DNA from: Alphaproteobacteria bacterium
Lineage (GTDB): Bacteria; Pseudomonadota; Alphaproteobacteria; Rhodobacterales; Rhodobacteraceae
Assembly: GCA_030424865.1 (NCBI GenBank)
Contig: JAUHVR010000017.1
Span: forward strand, 57,019-121,018
Direction of reading: 5' to 3'
DNA length: 64,000 bases
Shown here: positions 1 through 9,736 of the stretch, piece after piece
Layout: every line of letters starts with the position of its first letter
How positions within the stretch are numbered: the stretch's first letter is position 1
Translations under genes and position numbers: made by a program
The notes under the pieces: model-generated
What the model was told of the DNA's origin: nothing
Databases searched by the model: none
What the model saw: the letters and a program-made list of their open reading frames with translations, nothing else

Positions 1-1
1 C

Positions 2-1420
2 GGCAAGGGCATGCTGACGGCTGCGGTCTGCGGCGAGGTCTTTGCCTCACCCTCGGTCGAGGCGGTGCTGGCCGGGATCCTGGCCGTGACAGGCGAGGCC
101 GGGTGCCTCTTGATCGTCAAGAACTACACGGGCGACCGTCTGAACTTTGGTCTGGCCGCTGAACGCGCCCGTGCGCTTGGCCGCAAGGTCGAGATGGTGG
201 TCGTTGACGACGACGTGGCGCTGCCGCATCTGCCGCAGCCCCGCGGTGTTGCGGGCACTCTGTTCGTGCACAAGATCGCAGGCGCCCTGGCCGAAGAGGG
301 TGCAGATCTGCAGAGGGTCACCGAGGCGGCGCGCTCGGTCATCGGCAAGGTCGCCTCGATCGGGATGAGTCTGGATACCTGCACCATTCCGGGTTCGAAG
401 AAAGAGGAACGCATCGGCGCGGGAAAAGCGGAACTCGGCCTCGGCATCCACGGTGAACCGGGGGTGGAGCAGGTCGATTTCTCGACCGCCATGGGGGCAA
501 TGACGACCGTGGTCGACAAGCTGCGCGATCATGTGGGCGGCAACACGGTTGCGATTGTGAACAACCTTGGCTCGACCACGCCGCTGGAAATGTCGGTGCT
601 GACCCACGGACTGACCGCCTCGGGCATGGTGCAGCATCTGGTGGGGCCTGCGCCGATGATGACCTCGCTCGACATGCATGGCTTTTCGGTTTCGGTGATG
701 GAGGCTACGGCCGAGGAATATGCCGCCCTTGCCGCGCCGGTCGCCATGCCCGCCTGGCCGGGGTTGATGCAGGTGGTGGAGCCACCGGTTGTCGGTCTGC
801 CCGACGGGTTGACCCCGATCGAGCCGATCCCTTCGCAGAACGACCGCACCCGCGCGATCATCGAGAATGTCGCGGACCTGCTGATCTCGGCCGAGGGTTC
901 GTTGAACGAGCTTGATGCCAAGTCGGGCGATGGCGATACCGGCAGCACGCTGGCCACCGCCGCACGGGCGCTCAAGGGCAATCTGGACAAGATGCCACTT
1001 GCTGATCTGACGCAACTGTTCCCGGCCTTGGGTGACGCCCTGAGCCAGACCATGGGCGGCTCGTCCGGCGTGATCCTGGCGATCTACTTCAACGCGGCAG
1101 GGGACGCCTGCGCCAATGGGGCCTCGGTCCACAAGGCGCTGGTTGCCGGTCTGAACCGTGTCAGCCAGGTCGGCGGGGCAGGGGTCGGCGACCGCACTAT
1201 GGTTGATGCATTGGCCCCGGCGCTAGAGGCTTTGCCCGACGGTATCGCTGCAGCGGCGCAGGCTGCGCGGATTGGCGCAGACAGCACAGCGTCGATTCAC
1301 CGTGCAAAGGCCGGCCGGGCCGCGTATGTGCCCGAGGAGAACCTGAAAGGCCACAACGATCCGGGCGCCGAGGCCGTGGCTTTGCTGTTTGACGCGCTCG
1401 CGAAGGAAATGGAGAGCTAA
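2..1420 (+). CDS. dhaK: Dihydroxyacetone kinase, fused DhaK-DhaL (5' end outside window)
   Basis: ATP-dependent phosphorylation of dihydroxyacetone or a related short ketose such as erythrulose, in the cytoplasm. The reading frame is open from base 2, so roughly the first 70 residues of DhaK lie outside the window. The DhaK domain carries the GIHGEPG motif whose His binds the ketose covalently in characterised kinases. A linker follows, then a DhaL nucleotide-binding domain with SGDGDTG (Mg-ATP aspartates) and GGSSGVIL. Having DhaK and DhaL on one chain is the ATP-using, single-polypeptide form, unlike the PEP-dependent DhaKLM system. The LacI-type regulator starts 1 base after the stop, which suggests co-transcription and a role in sugar or polyol use. 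The true substrate cannot be read from sequence. Confidence 0.9.
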   Translation, partial: GKGMLTAAVCGEVFASPSVEAVLAGILAVTGEAGCLLIVKNYTGDRLNFGLAAERARALGRKVEMVVVDDDVALPHLPQPRGVAGTLFVHKIAGALAEEGADLQRVTEAARSVIGKVASIGMSLDTCTIPGSKKEERIGAGKAELGLGIHGEPGVEQVDFSTAMGAMTTVVDKLRDHVGGNTVAIVNNLGSTTPLEMSVLTHGLTASGMVQHLVGPAPMMTSLDMHGFSVSVMEATAEEYAALAAPVAMPAWPGLMQVVEPPVVGLPDGLTPIEPIPSQNDRTRAIIENVADLLISAEGSLNELDAKSGDGDTGSTLATAARALKGNLDKMPLADLTQLFPALGDALSQTMGGSSGVILAIYFNAAGDACANGASVHKALVAGLNRVSQVGGAGVGDRTMVDALAPALEALPDGIAAAAQAARIGADSTASIHRAKAGRAAYVPEENLKGHNDPGAEAVALLFDALAKEMES

Positions 1421-1421
1421 G

Positions 1422-2474
1422 CTGAGCAAGCCTGACCTGAAAATCGTCGGCAAACCCACGGTGAACGACATCGCGCGGGTTGCGGGGGTCAGCCTCGCAA
1501 CCGTGGATCGCGTGTTGAATGAACGCCCGGGTGTCCGGAAGATCACGATCAAACGCGTGCAGGCGGCGATCGATCAGTTGGGCTATGTGCGCGACACGGC
1601 GGCGGCCAACCTGGCGCGCCGTCGGGTCTACAACCTCTTGTTTGTGCTGCCGGACACCGACAACGAGTTCATCCACGCCCTGCGCCAGCAGATCGGAGAG
1701 CAGGGTGAAAAACTGGCCAACGACCGGACCGAGCTTTCGGTCGCGCTGGCAGCCCCTTTCGACACACAGGGCATTGTATCGCTTCTGGACGGGCTCGACC
1801 CGGCGAAGACCGACGGTGTTGCGGTCTTCAGTCCAGAAACACCTTCGGTCCGCGACGCCATCAAGCGGGCGCATGACAAGGGCATTGCCGTTGTGACACT
1901 GGTTGCGGATTTGCCGACGTCGCAGCGAGACCATTTTGTCGGCATCGACAACATCTCGGCCGGGCGCACGGCGGCACAGCTGATGGGCCGCTTTGTGAGG
2001 ACTCCCGGCAAGGTTCTGTTTATCACCGGGTCCCGCTTTGCCCGCGATCACCTGGAGCGGCGACTTGGGTTTGACGATGTCATGCGTCAGGACTTCCCCG
2101 AGCTTGAGGTGGCCGCCTCGGTCGAGGGCCGCGATGACCCCGAACTGGTCTATTCAATGCTGCCCGAGGTGTTCGAAAACCATCCCAACATCGTCGGCAT
2201 CTACTCCAGCGCCGCCGGGAACGAAGGTCTGGTTCGCTTCATGCGCGGTCAACCCGGACTGCGTGACATAGTGGTCATCGCACATGAGTTGACGCCGCTG
2301 AGCAGGGCCGCGCTGAAAGACGGCTATTTCGATGCGGTCATCAATCAGGATGCGGGCCACCTGGTTCGGTCCTGCGCGCGGCTTCTGCGCGCGACCGCCG
2401 ACAACGTGCCGTTCAACGCCGCGCAAGAGCGGATCCGGATCGACATCTACATCAAGGAAAACACGCCCGGCTGA
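1422..2474 (+). CDS. LacI-family transcriptional regulator
   Basis: Predicted sugar-responsive DNA-binding repressor. The N-terminal helix-turn-helix is clear (TVNDIARVAGVSLATVDRVL), followed by a periplasmic-binding-protein-like effector domain beginning near YNLLFVLPD. I prefer a CTG start at 1422, because GGAGAG lies about 7 bases upstream and the resulting N-terminus (SKPDLK...) puts the HTH at the usual position. A TTG at 1389 would overlap dhaK, and no ATG is available. It follows the kinase gene directly and probably controls that operon. A LacI-type palindrome found upstream of edd (18954-18965) could belong to this or to another LacI protein; the sequence does not say which. Confidence 0.88.
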   Translation: MSKPDLKIVGKPTVNDIARVAGVSLATVDRVLNERPGVRKITIKRVQAAIDQLGYVRDTAAANLARRRVYNLLFVLPDTDNEFIHALRQQIGEQGEKLANDRTELSVALAAPFDTQGIVSLLDGLDPAKTDGVAVFSPETPSVRDAIKRAHDKGIAVVTLVADLPTSQRDHFVGIDNISAGRTAAQLMGRFVRTPGKVLFITGSRFARDHLERRLGFDDVMRQDFPELEVAASVEGRDDPELVYSMLPEVFENHPNIVGIYSSAAGNEGLVRFMRGQPGLRDIVVIAHELTPLSRAALKDGYFDAVINQDAGHLVRSCARLLRATADNVPFNAAQERIRIDIYIKENTPG

Positions 2475-2478
2475 GCGT

Positions 2479-3783
2479 TTATCGCTTGCGGGCAGACAGG
2501 ATCTGTTCAGCAATCTGCTTGCACGGGGCAATGGCCGCGTCCGGTTGCAGGCGCGTGGCCCAGTCGATCCCCGGTTCCAACTCGGTCAGGGCGTCGATCA
2601 GGGGTTTGCCCGTTGCCGCCGCCTGTTTGACCCGCGCCTGAGCTTCGGCACGCGGCATGGTCTGGGCCAAGGCGAAACTCGCAGCTTCGGCCATGACGCC
2701 GCTGTTGGCGGACAGATGGTGCGCCATACGGTCGGCGTCACCCTTCAGCGACTTGGCCAAAGCAGTTGCGTGGGTCATCGCCGCGCCAATTGCCATCAAC
2801 ATCTGCGGCACAAGGGTCCATTCCAGCGTCCAGTTCACGCCATCGCGCTCTTCGGCGTGGCCCCCGGACAGCGTCAGCCCCATCTGCGCCGTCCGGGCCA
2901 AATGCGACAGCACGCGCACGGCCTCGGCCCCGACAGGGTTGGCCTTTTGCGGCATGGTCGAGGATCCGCCGCCGGCGCCTGCGCGGGCCTCTCCGATCTC
3001 GGATCGGGACATCAGCATCATGTCGCCCGCAATCTTGTCCAGCGCCACGGCCAGATCACCCAGCCAATGGGCCAGCGTCCGGGGACCGGTGCGATCGCTG
3101 TGCCAGGGCGGGGCAAAGCGCAGATCCAGTGCCTGGGCCAGACCCATGGCAATGGCGGGCCCGTTAGGTGCGATTGCGGTGTTGGCCCCGGACGCCCCGC
3201 CGAACTGTATCTTCAGCACCTTGTCGCGCAGTGGTGCCAGGGCGGTTTCAGCCTCGATCAGCGGGGCGGCCCATTGGGCAATTCGCAGGCCAAAAGTGAT
3301 GGGCGTCGCGATCTGCGAGCGGGTGCGCCCGGCCATCAGAACCGACGCATGCGCCCGGCTTTGCTCTTCAAACGCATCGATCAGGCCCCCCAACCGGCGC
3401 TCCAGCACGTCGAGTGCCGCGCGCCAGCACAGCACATGCGCGGTGTCGATGACATCCTGACTGGTCGCGCCCCAATGCAGGAACTGTCCGTGCTCCGGCG
3501 GCAGATGCTTGCGCAGTTCCGCCACTAGGGCAGGGACGGCAACCCCCGTCGAGGCGACGCCCGATGCCAGCGTCTCTGGCGGGATGGTCAGCCCATCCAG
3601 CCCCGCCTCGATCGCGCGGCCCGAGGCCTCGGGGATCACGTCAAGCCCGCCTTGTACCCGTGCCAAAGCGGCTTCGAACCGGACCATTCCTGCGATGGCG
3701 GCCGTGTCTCCGACCAAAGCGGCAAGCTCTGGATCGCCGAAAAGTGCGCCGTAAAGGGGGCTTTCAGAGAACGTCACCGCCAT
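2479..3783 (-). CDS. pcaB: 3-carboxy-cis,cis-muconate cycloisomerase
   Basis: Second ring-cleavage-side enzyme of the protocatechuate branch: cyclises 3-carboxy-cis,cis-muconate to 4-carboxymuconolactone. It belongs to the fumarase/aspartase superfamily, shown by the signature around SSTMPQKANPVGAE and the N-terminal FSESPLYGALFGDPE typical of PcaB. The ATG at 3783 gives 434 residues, a normal length; an upstream extension of the frame into the neighbouring gene has no family similarity. It is last in the operon pcaC-pcaH-pcaG-BKACE-pcaB, 7 bases after the BKACE gene. It converges with the LacI regulator, with 4 bases between the stops. Confidence 0.93.
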   Translation of the reverse strand: MAVTFSESPLYGALFGDPELAALVGDTAAIAGMVRFEAALARVQGGLDVIPEASGRAIEAGLDGLTIPPETLASGVASTGVAVPALVAELRKHLPPEHGQFLHWGATSQDVIDTAHVLCWRAALDVLERRLGGLIDAFEEQSRAHASVLMAGRTRSQIATPITFGLRIAQWAAPLIEAETALAPLRDKVLKIQFGGASGANTAIAPNGPAIAMGLAQALDLRFAPPWHSDRTGPRTLAHWLGDLAVALDKIAGDMMLMSRSEIGEARAGAGGGSSTMPQKANPVGAEAVRVLSHLARTAQMGLTLSGGHAEERDGVNWTLEWTLVPQMLMAIGAAMTHATALAKSLKGDADRMAHHLSANSGVMAEAASFALAQTMPRAEAQARVKQAAATGKPLIDALTELEPGIDWATRLQPDAAIAPCKQIAEQILSARKR

Positions 3784-3790
3784 TCCCGCG

Positions 3791-4624
3791 TCACGCCCGC
3801 AATGGCAGATCGAGGATGTCGCGCGCCTGCTGCCAGGTGGCGACGGGACGTTCGTATTTGTCACACAGCTCGGCTGCGCGGGCGACCAGCGCGGCATTCG
3901 ACGGCGCCAAGGCATCTTTCGACAGGCGCATGTTGTCCTCCAGCCCGGTTCGGGTGTGACCCCCCGCGGCGATGCACCATTCGTTGACCTCGATCTGGTG
4001 CCGCCCGATCCCTGCGGCGCACCATTCGGCCTCGGGCGCCAGGCGTTCGACCGTTTTGATATAGAAATCAAAGGTTTCGCGGTCGGCGGGCATTGCGTTT
4101 TTCACACCCATGACGAACTGGATGTAAAGCTTGCCATAAAGCCCGCCCGCCCTGTGTCGCGCAACGGCCTGATGGATGTGGCTCAGGTCAAAGGCCTCGA
4201 TCTCGGGCGTGACCTCATAGGTCTGCATTTCGCTGGCCAGCCAATCCACCAGATCTGGCGGATTTTCGTAGACCCGTGTCGGGAAGTTGTTCGAGCCCAC
4301 CGACAGCGAGGCCATGTCCGGTCGCAGCGACAGCATCCCGCCCCGCGTCTTGCCCGCGCCCGAGCGTCCGCCGGTCGACAGCTGGATGATCATGCCCGGG
4401 CAGTGCTTTTCCAGCCCTTCCTTGAGCCGGGCAAATTTCTCGGGGTCCGAACTGGGGGTTTCGTCATCGTTGCGCACATGACAATGGGCGATGCTGGCCC
4501 CCGCCTCAAAGGCCTCGTGCGTGCTTTCGACCTGCTCGGAGATGGTGATCGGAACAGCCGGGTTGTTCGCCTTGGTCGGCACCGAGCCGGTGATTGCCAC
4601 GCAGATGATACAGGGTTTGGTCAT
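3791..4624 (-). CDS. Beta-keto acid cleavage enzyme (BKACE, DUF849 family)
   Basis: Zn-dependent TIM-barrel enzyme. Known members condense a beta-keto acid with acetyl-CoA, giving acetoacetate plus a new CoA ester. The metal-binding pair is visible in SIAHCHVRNDD near residue 46, and the 277-residue length is normal. It lies between pcaG and pcaB on the same strand with short gaps. My inference is that the substrate is beta-ketoadipate, which would give succinyl-CoA plus acetoacetate and bypass the CoA-transferase PcaIJ and thiolase PcaF. The family is certain; the substrate is not. 3-keto-5-aminohexanoate and dehydrocarnitine are alternatives known for relatives. Confidence 0.85.
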   Translation of the reverse strand: MTKPCIICVAITGSVPTKANNPAVPITISEQVESTHEAFEAGASIAHCHVRNDDETPSSDPEKFARLKEGLEKHCPGMIIQLSTGGRSGAGKTRGGMLSLRPDMASLSVGSNNFPTRVYENPPDLVDWLASEMQTYEVTPEIEAFDLSHIHQAVARHRAGGLYGKLYIQFVMGVKNAMPADRETFDFYIKTVERLAPEAEWCAAGIGRHQIEVNEWCIAAGGHTRTGLEDNMRLSKDALAPSNAALVARAAELCDKYERPVATWQQARDILDLPLRA

Positions 4625-4651
4625 GTCTGGGTCTTTCTTTGCATGCGCCGG

Positions 4652-5272
4652 TCAAACATCAAAGAACACGGTTTCCGCGTCGCCTTGCAGGCGGATGTCG
4701 AACCGATAGACCGGTTGCCCGTCCCGCTCGGATTTCGAGGCAACCAGGGTGGCGCGTCGGTGTTCCCATTCGATCAGGTTCAGAACCTGATCTTTGGCAT
4801 TGGCCTCGGCCTCATCCTCGAAATACATCCGGGTGTTCAGCCCGACGTTGATGCCGCGCGCAACGATCCAGAAATTCAGATGCGGGGCCTGCTGCCCGCC
4901 GTTCCGTCCCGCAAGCGGCCCGGGTTTCACGGTGTCGAACCCCCAAAGGCCGGTGTCGAAATCCGAGATCACGCGGCCCCAGCCGCGAAAGCCCTCTTCG
5001 ACCCCGCCGCCGTCTTCGGGGTGGGCATAATGGCCCTCGGAGTTGGCCTGCCAGACCTCGATCAGCACATCTTTGATCGGCGCGCCCATGCCATCATAGA
5101 CACAGCCCTCGACGTGAATACGCGTGCCCTTGGCGTTGGGGCCTGCGATGTCGCGGCCCAATTCCTCGCGGTAGATGTCGAACCCGGCGGCGCCGGGGGC
5201 CAAGCCGATATGCACATAGGGACCCGCGGTCTGTGACGGGGTTTCCTTGAGATAGTCCAATGACTGCACCAT
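4652..5272 (-). CDS. pcaG: Protocatechuate 3,4-dioxygenase, alpha subunit
   Basis: Non-catalytic partner of PcaH in the intradiol dioxygenase that opens protocatechuate to 3-carboxy-cis,cis-muconate. The start (SLDYLKETPSQTAGPYVHIGL) matches the PcaG N-terminus. The body has the intradiol fold segment EVWQANSEGHYAHPED and a Pro-Leu-Ala-Gly stretch, without the beta-subunit iron ligands. At 206 residues it is full length. It begins 3 bases after the pcaH stop, so the two subunits are made from adjacent cistrons. Confidence 0.95.
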   Translation of the reverse strand: MVQSLDYLKETPSQTAGPYVHIGLAPGAAGFDIYREELGRDIAGPNAKGTRIHVEGCVYDGMGAPIKDVLIEVWQANSEGHYAHPEDGGGVEEGFRGWGRVISDFDTGLWGFDTVKPGPLAGRNGGQQAPHLNFWIVARGINVGLNTRMYFEDEAEANAKDQVLNLIEWEHRRATLVASKSERDGQPVYRFDIRLQGDAETVFFDV

Positions 5273-5275
5273 GGT

Positions 5276-6381
<1,106 letters not shown>

Positions 6382-6477
6382 CCGGTTCCTCCTCTTTGAC
6401 TTGCCGGGATATTGGCTTTCTCAAAATCATATGTAAAGTGAGCTTATGTGCATCTTTCTTTCCAGAAATGGCAACAA
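6382..6477. promoter_or_regulatory. Divergent pcaQ / pcaCHG promoter region
   Basis: A 96-bp divergent intergenic stretch that must hold both promoters. A dyad CATA-N13-TATG spans 6428-6448 and is the best LysR-type candidate site. The ATAACC-N4-GGTTAA box known for rhizobial PcaQ is not present. The site assignment is inference only. Confidence 0.4.
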
Positions 6478-7398
6478 ATGATCGACCGTCGCATCAAGTT
6501 TCGCCATATTCAGTGCTTTGTGGAAATCTGCCGCGAAGGCAGTTTCAAACTTGCCTCGCAAAAGCTGTTCCTGACACAGCCGGCGATTTCCAAGACGATG
6601 AAGGAGCTGGAAGAGCTTTTGGGCCACCAGCTTCTGATCCGGGATCGGGGCGGCGTGCAGGTCACCGAGGATGGCGCCGTATTTCTGCGCTTTGCCCAGA
6701 TGTCGATTGCGGCGCTGCAACAGGGCATCGACGGGATGGCGCAGGATCACGACGGGTTTCGCCAGACCCTGTCCGTGGGCGTTCTGCCCTCGGTCGCCGC
6801 GCGGTTGGTGCCCGATGTGGCCCACAGGTTCGGGGCACTGATGCCGGATGCCGTGCTGCGCGTCACGGACGGGCCCTATGCCTATCTGATCGACCGGCTG
6901 AAGCTTGGGGCGCTGGATCTGGTGATCGGACGCATGGGCGCGCATGAACAGATGAAAGGCGTCAGTTTCACGCCGCTTTATCAGGAAAGCATCGCGCTTG
7001 TGGTGCGGGCCGGGCATCCCTTGTTGGACGACCCGGTTCTGTCGCGGATCGTTGATTGGCCGATCCTCTACCCGGTCGAGGGGGCCGCGATCCGCCCCGC
7101 CGCCGATCGGTTCTTTGTCGAACAGGGAATCGGAACATTGCCCCGGCGGATCGAGACCGTCTCGGGCGCGTTTGGCCGTGTGTTTGTGCAGAACAGCGAT
7201 GCTGTCTGGGTGATTTCCGAAGGTGTTGTCGAAAACGAGGTCGAACGCGGTGTCTTGGCGCGGCTGCCCATCTCAAGTGACAGCACCCGGGGCGCCATTG
7301 GCGTCATGACCCGAGAGGATTGGGATGTGCCCCTGGTCGGACGCCAGTTCCGTCGCGCGCTGAACGAGGCCATCGCCTCGGGAGGGTTCGGGGCCTGA
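6478..7398 (+). CDS. pcaQ: LysR-family activator of the pca operon
   Basis: LysR-type regulator, divergent from pcaC. In relatives PcaQ activates the pca genes in response to beta-carboxymuconate-type intermediates. The N-terminal winged HTH begins IDRRIKFRHIQCFVEICREG, matching the PcaQ subgroup (I-D-x-R-I-K-F-R-H). The effector-binding domain runs to the end. I start at ATG 6478, because the family N-terminus begins there; a GTG at 6448 would add ten residues without similarity. 306 residues. Confidence 0.9.
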   Translation: MIDRRIKFRHIQCFVEICREGSFKLASQKLFLTQPAISKTMKELEELLGHQLLIRDRGGVQVTEDGAVFLRFAQMSIAALQQGIDGMAQDHDGFRQTLSVGVLPSVAARLVPDVAHRFGALMPDAVLRVTDGPYAYLIDRLKLGALDLVIGRMGAHEQMKGVSFTPLYQESIALVVRAGHPLLDDPVLSRIVDWPILYPVEGAAIRPAADRFFVEQGIGTLPRRIETVSGAFGRVFVQNSDAVWVISEGVVENEVERGVLARLPISSDSTRGAIGVMTREDWDVPLVGRQFRRALNEAIASGGFGA

Positions 7399-7410
7399 CA
7401 AGTACCGGTA

Positions 7411-8112
7411 CTAGGGCTGGTAGGCGAAGTAGCGATGCCGGTCCGTTGCGCACCAGACGTCCCGTAGTTCGACCTGCCGGTCCAGGGCATCAAATGTCTG
7501 GCGTTCGATGTGCAGCACAGGTGATCCTTCCGGAACGCCTAGCGATGGCGCGATCTCGTCCGAGGCCGCTTCGGCCCCGAGGCGGTCGTTCACGTTCAGA
7601 ACGATGATGGAATAGGCCTGCTGGTAAAGCACATACAGCGTGTTGGGCAGCGGGGTGCGCGCCTCGAGCCCGGGAAACAGATCGGCGGACAGGCGGGACT
7701 GTTCGACAACGCGTGTATCCTTGCCCAATTGACGGATGCGCCGGATCTCGAGCACATCCTCGGGCCCGCCGTGCAGGGCCGCGCGTTCGCTGTCCTGCGC
7801 AGGTCGCCGGGTCACTGTTTCTGACACCAGTTCTGGCGGCTCCAGCGTGCCATCTTCGCGCCGCAGCCGGAAGAAGCTGAACAGGGCATCTTCGGGCGTG
7901 CGCAGGGTCACGAAACTGCCGCGTCCCTGTGTGCGGGTGACGATCCCGCGCGCCTCTAGCGCCATAACCGCCTTGCGCGCCGTGCCCTGTGCGACGCCCA
8001 GGTCCTTGGCCAGTTGCATCTCGCTGGGAAGCATGGCGCCGGGGGGCAGTTCGCCCGAGGCGATGCGGTCAAGGATCGTGTCGATCACGGTTTGGTACAG
8101 GGGCGCATTCAT
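7411..8112 (-). CDS. GntR/HutC-family regulator with UTRA domain
   Basis: Predicted repressor of the divergent suyAB-comC operon. It has an N-terminal GntR winged helix (DRIASGELPPGAMLPSEMQL then RKAVMALEARGIVTRTQGRG) and a C-terminal UTRA ligand-binding domain (around residues 95-225, including VNDRLGAEAASDEIA and HIERQTFD). The gene is divergent from suyA with 121 bp between the starts, where two overlapping HutC-like inverted repeats occur. The ligand is probably sulfolactate or a derived metabolite (inference). Confidence 0.88.
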   Translation of the reverse strand: MNAPLYQTVIDTILDRIASGELPPGAMLPSEMQLAKDLGVAQGTARKAVMALEARGIVTRTQGRGSFVTLRTPEDALFSFFRLRREDGTLEPPELVSETVTRRPAQDSERAALHGGPEDVLEIRRIRQLGKDTRVVEQSRLSADLFPGLEARTPLPNTLYVLYQQAYSIIVLNVNDRLGAEAASDEIAPSLGVPEGSPVLHIERQTFDALDRQVELRDVWCATDRHRYFAYQP

Positions 8113-8154
8113 GCGCGCACTCTAGCAGAGTCAGAAATCAGTGCAATAGTCATG

Positions 8155-8176
8155 TACAAGTAGTCTTGTATAAGAC
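8155..8176. promoter_or_regulatory. Overlapping HutC-type operators upstream of suyA
   Basis: Two interleaved inverted repeats: TACAAG-TAGT-CTTGTA at 8155-8170 and GTCTT-GTAT-AAGAC at 8163-8176. The CTTGTAT-like half sites are the kind bound by HutC-subfamily GntR proteins, and the divergent regulator gene starts at 8112. Likely the autoregulatory and operon operator. Confidence 0.6.
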
Positions 8177-8233
8177 ATACTGCGGCACAGGAGATGAGTC
8201 GCAGCGGCGACGGCTGATATTTGGGAGGAAAAG

Positions 8234-8524
8234 ATGTCAGAGATTCCGCATTTGCTTGTGCATGAGCATGCCGACAACGTTGGCGTTGTCGTGGTCGAAG
8301 GACTTACCGCGGGGACAGATATGTTGTGCTGCGTGACGCATGACAACTCGACCTTCCGGCTGACCGCCGGGGCCGACGTGCCGATCGGGCACAAGATCGC
8401 GCTCAAGGATCTGGCGACCGGCGACACCGCGATGAAATATGGCGAAGACATCGGCAAGATCATCGCGGACATCCCGAAAGGTGGCCATGTTCACACCCAC
8501 AACTGCAAAACCAAGCGCTGGTAA
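8234..8524 (+). CDS. suyA: (2R)-sulfolactate sulfo-lyase small subunit (UxaA N-terminal/SAF domain)
   Basis: Small subunit of the iron-dependent lyase that splits (R)-sulfolactate to pyruvate and sulfite. It is a 96-residue SAF-fold protein with the family motifs LVHEHADNVGVVVVEGL and IPLGHKIALKDL-type sequence (here VPIGHKIALKDLATGDT), ending with H-V-H-T-H-N. A strong GGGAGGA ribosome site lies upstream. It pairs with suyB 12 bases downstream. The alternative, altronate dehydratase small subunit, is disfavoured by the strongly SuyB-like partner and the adjacent ComC-type dehydrogenase. Confidence 0.82.
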   Translation: MSEIPHLLVHEHADNVGVVVVEGLTAGTDMLCCVTHDNSTFRLTAGADVPIGHKIALKDLATGDTAMKYGEDIGKIIADIPKGGHVHTHNCKTKRW

Positions 8525-8536
8525 GGAGCTGATATC

Positions 8537-9715
8537 ATGACACAACTTTCGAACATGACCGTCATGGGCTACCGCCGCGAAAACGGCCGGGTCGGTGTGC
8601 GCAACCACGTCATCATTCTGCCCGTCGACGATATTTCGAACGCCGCGTGTGAGGCTGTGGCCAACAACGTCAAGGGCACGATGGCGCTGCCACATGCCTA
8701 TGGCCGTCTGCAGTTTGGCGAAGACCTCGAGTTGCATTTTCGGACGATGATTGGCACCGGTGCCAACCCGAACGTCGCTGCGGTCGTCGTGATCGGCATC
8801 GAACCCGGCTGGACCAAGCGCATCGCCGACGGCATCCGCGAAACCGGCAAGCCGGTGGCCGAGTTCTCGATCGAACAGAACGGCGATTTCGAAACCATCC
8901 GTGCCGCAAGCTGGGCCGCCAAGGCCTTTGTCCACCAGACCAGCGAATACCAGCGTGAAGAGTGCAGCATCAACGAACTGTGGATCAGCACCAAATGCGG
9001 TGAAAGCGACACGACCACCGGTCTGGGCAGCTGCCCGACCGTTGGCAACATGTACGACAAGCTGCTGCCAGAAGGCATCACCGGCTTCTTTGGTGAAACC
9101 TCGGAAATCACCGGTGCCGAACACATCTGCCAGAAACGCGCGATCAACGAAGAGGTTGGCGAGCGCTGGTACAAGATGTGGAAGGCCTATCAGGACGACG
9201 TGATCTTTGCGCACCAGACCGATGACCTCTCAGACAGCCAGCCCACCAAGGGCAATATCGAAGGTGGCCTGACCACCATCGAGGAAAAGGCGTTGGGGAA
9301 CCTGGAAAAGATCGGCCGCACGTCGCAGTACATCGACATCCTCGAACCGGCCGAGATGCCGAAATCCGGCAAGGGCCTGTATTTCATGGACTCGTCCTCG
9401 GCGGCGGCGGAATGTGTGACGCTGATGGCCGCGGGTGGCGCGGTGATCCACACCTTCCCGACGGGTCAGGGTAATGTGGTCGGCAACCCGATTGTTCCGG
9501 TGATCAAGATCACGGCGAACCCGCGCACCGTTCGGACCATGAGCGAACACGTGGACGTCGACGTTTCGGGCATCCTGCGCCGCGAGATGACCATCGACGA
9601 AGCGGGTGACGAGCTGATCGAGATGATCCGCCGCACGGCCAACGGTCGGGCAACTGCAGCAGAGGCACTTGGCCACCGCGAGTTCTCGATGACAAAACTT
9701 TACCGCAGCGCGTAA
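8537..9715 (+). CDS. suyB: (2R)-sulfolactate sulfo-lyase large subunit
   Basis: Catalytic large subunit of the UxaA/SuyB family, 392 residues. The opening [20 protein letters not shown] and the segments [18 protein letters not shown] and [20 protein letters not shown] are the recognisable SuyB pattern; the Cys residues of the last segment and GAEHIC are plausible metal ligands. Together with SuyA it releases sulfite from sulfolactate. A sulfite exporter and a sulfolactate transporter are not in this window and should be sought elsewhere. A good AAGGAG precedes the ATG. Confidence 0.85.
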   Translation: MTQLSNMTVMGYRRENGRVGVRNHVIILPVDDISNAACEAVANNVKGTMALPHAYGRLQFGEDLELHFRTMIGTGANPNVAAVVVIGIEPGWTKRIADGIRETGKPVAEFSIEQNGDFETIRAASWAAKAFVHQTSEYQREECSINELWISTKCGESDTTTGLGSCPTVGNMYDKLLPEGITGFFGETSEITGAEHICQKRAINEEVGERWYKMWKAYQDDVIFAHQTDDLSDSQPTKGNIEGGLTTIEEKALGNLEKIGRTSQYIDILEPAEMPKSGKGLYFMDSSSAAAECVTLMAAGGAVIHTFPTGQGNVVGNPIVPVIKITANPRTVRTMSEHVDVDVSGILRREMTIDEAGDELIEMIRRTANGRATAAEALGHREFSMTKLYRSA

Positions 9716-9736
9716 GCTGCGGCAGAGGAGACCGCG

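Noticed and set aside
7401..7412. Perfect palindrome AGTACCGGTACT
   Set aside because: Sits at the junction of two convergent genes, overlapping a stop codon; short and without a plausible promoter to control.
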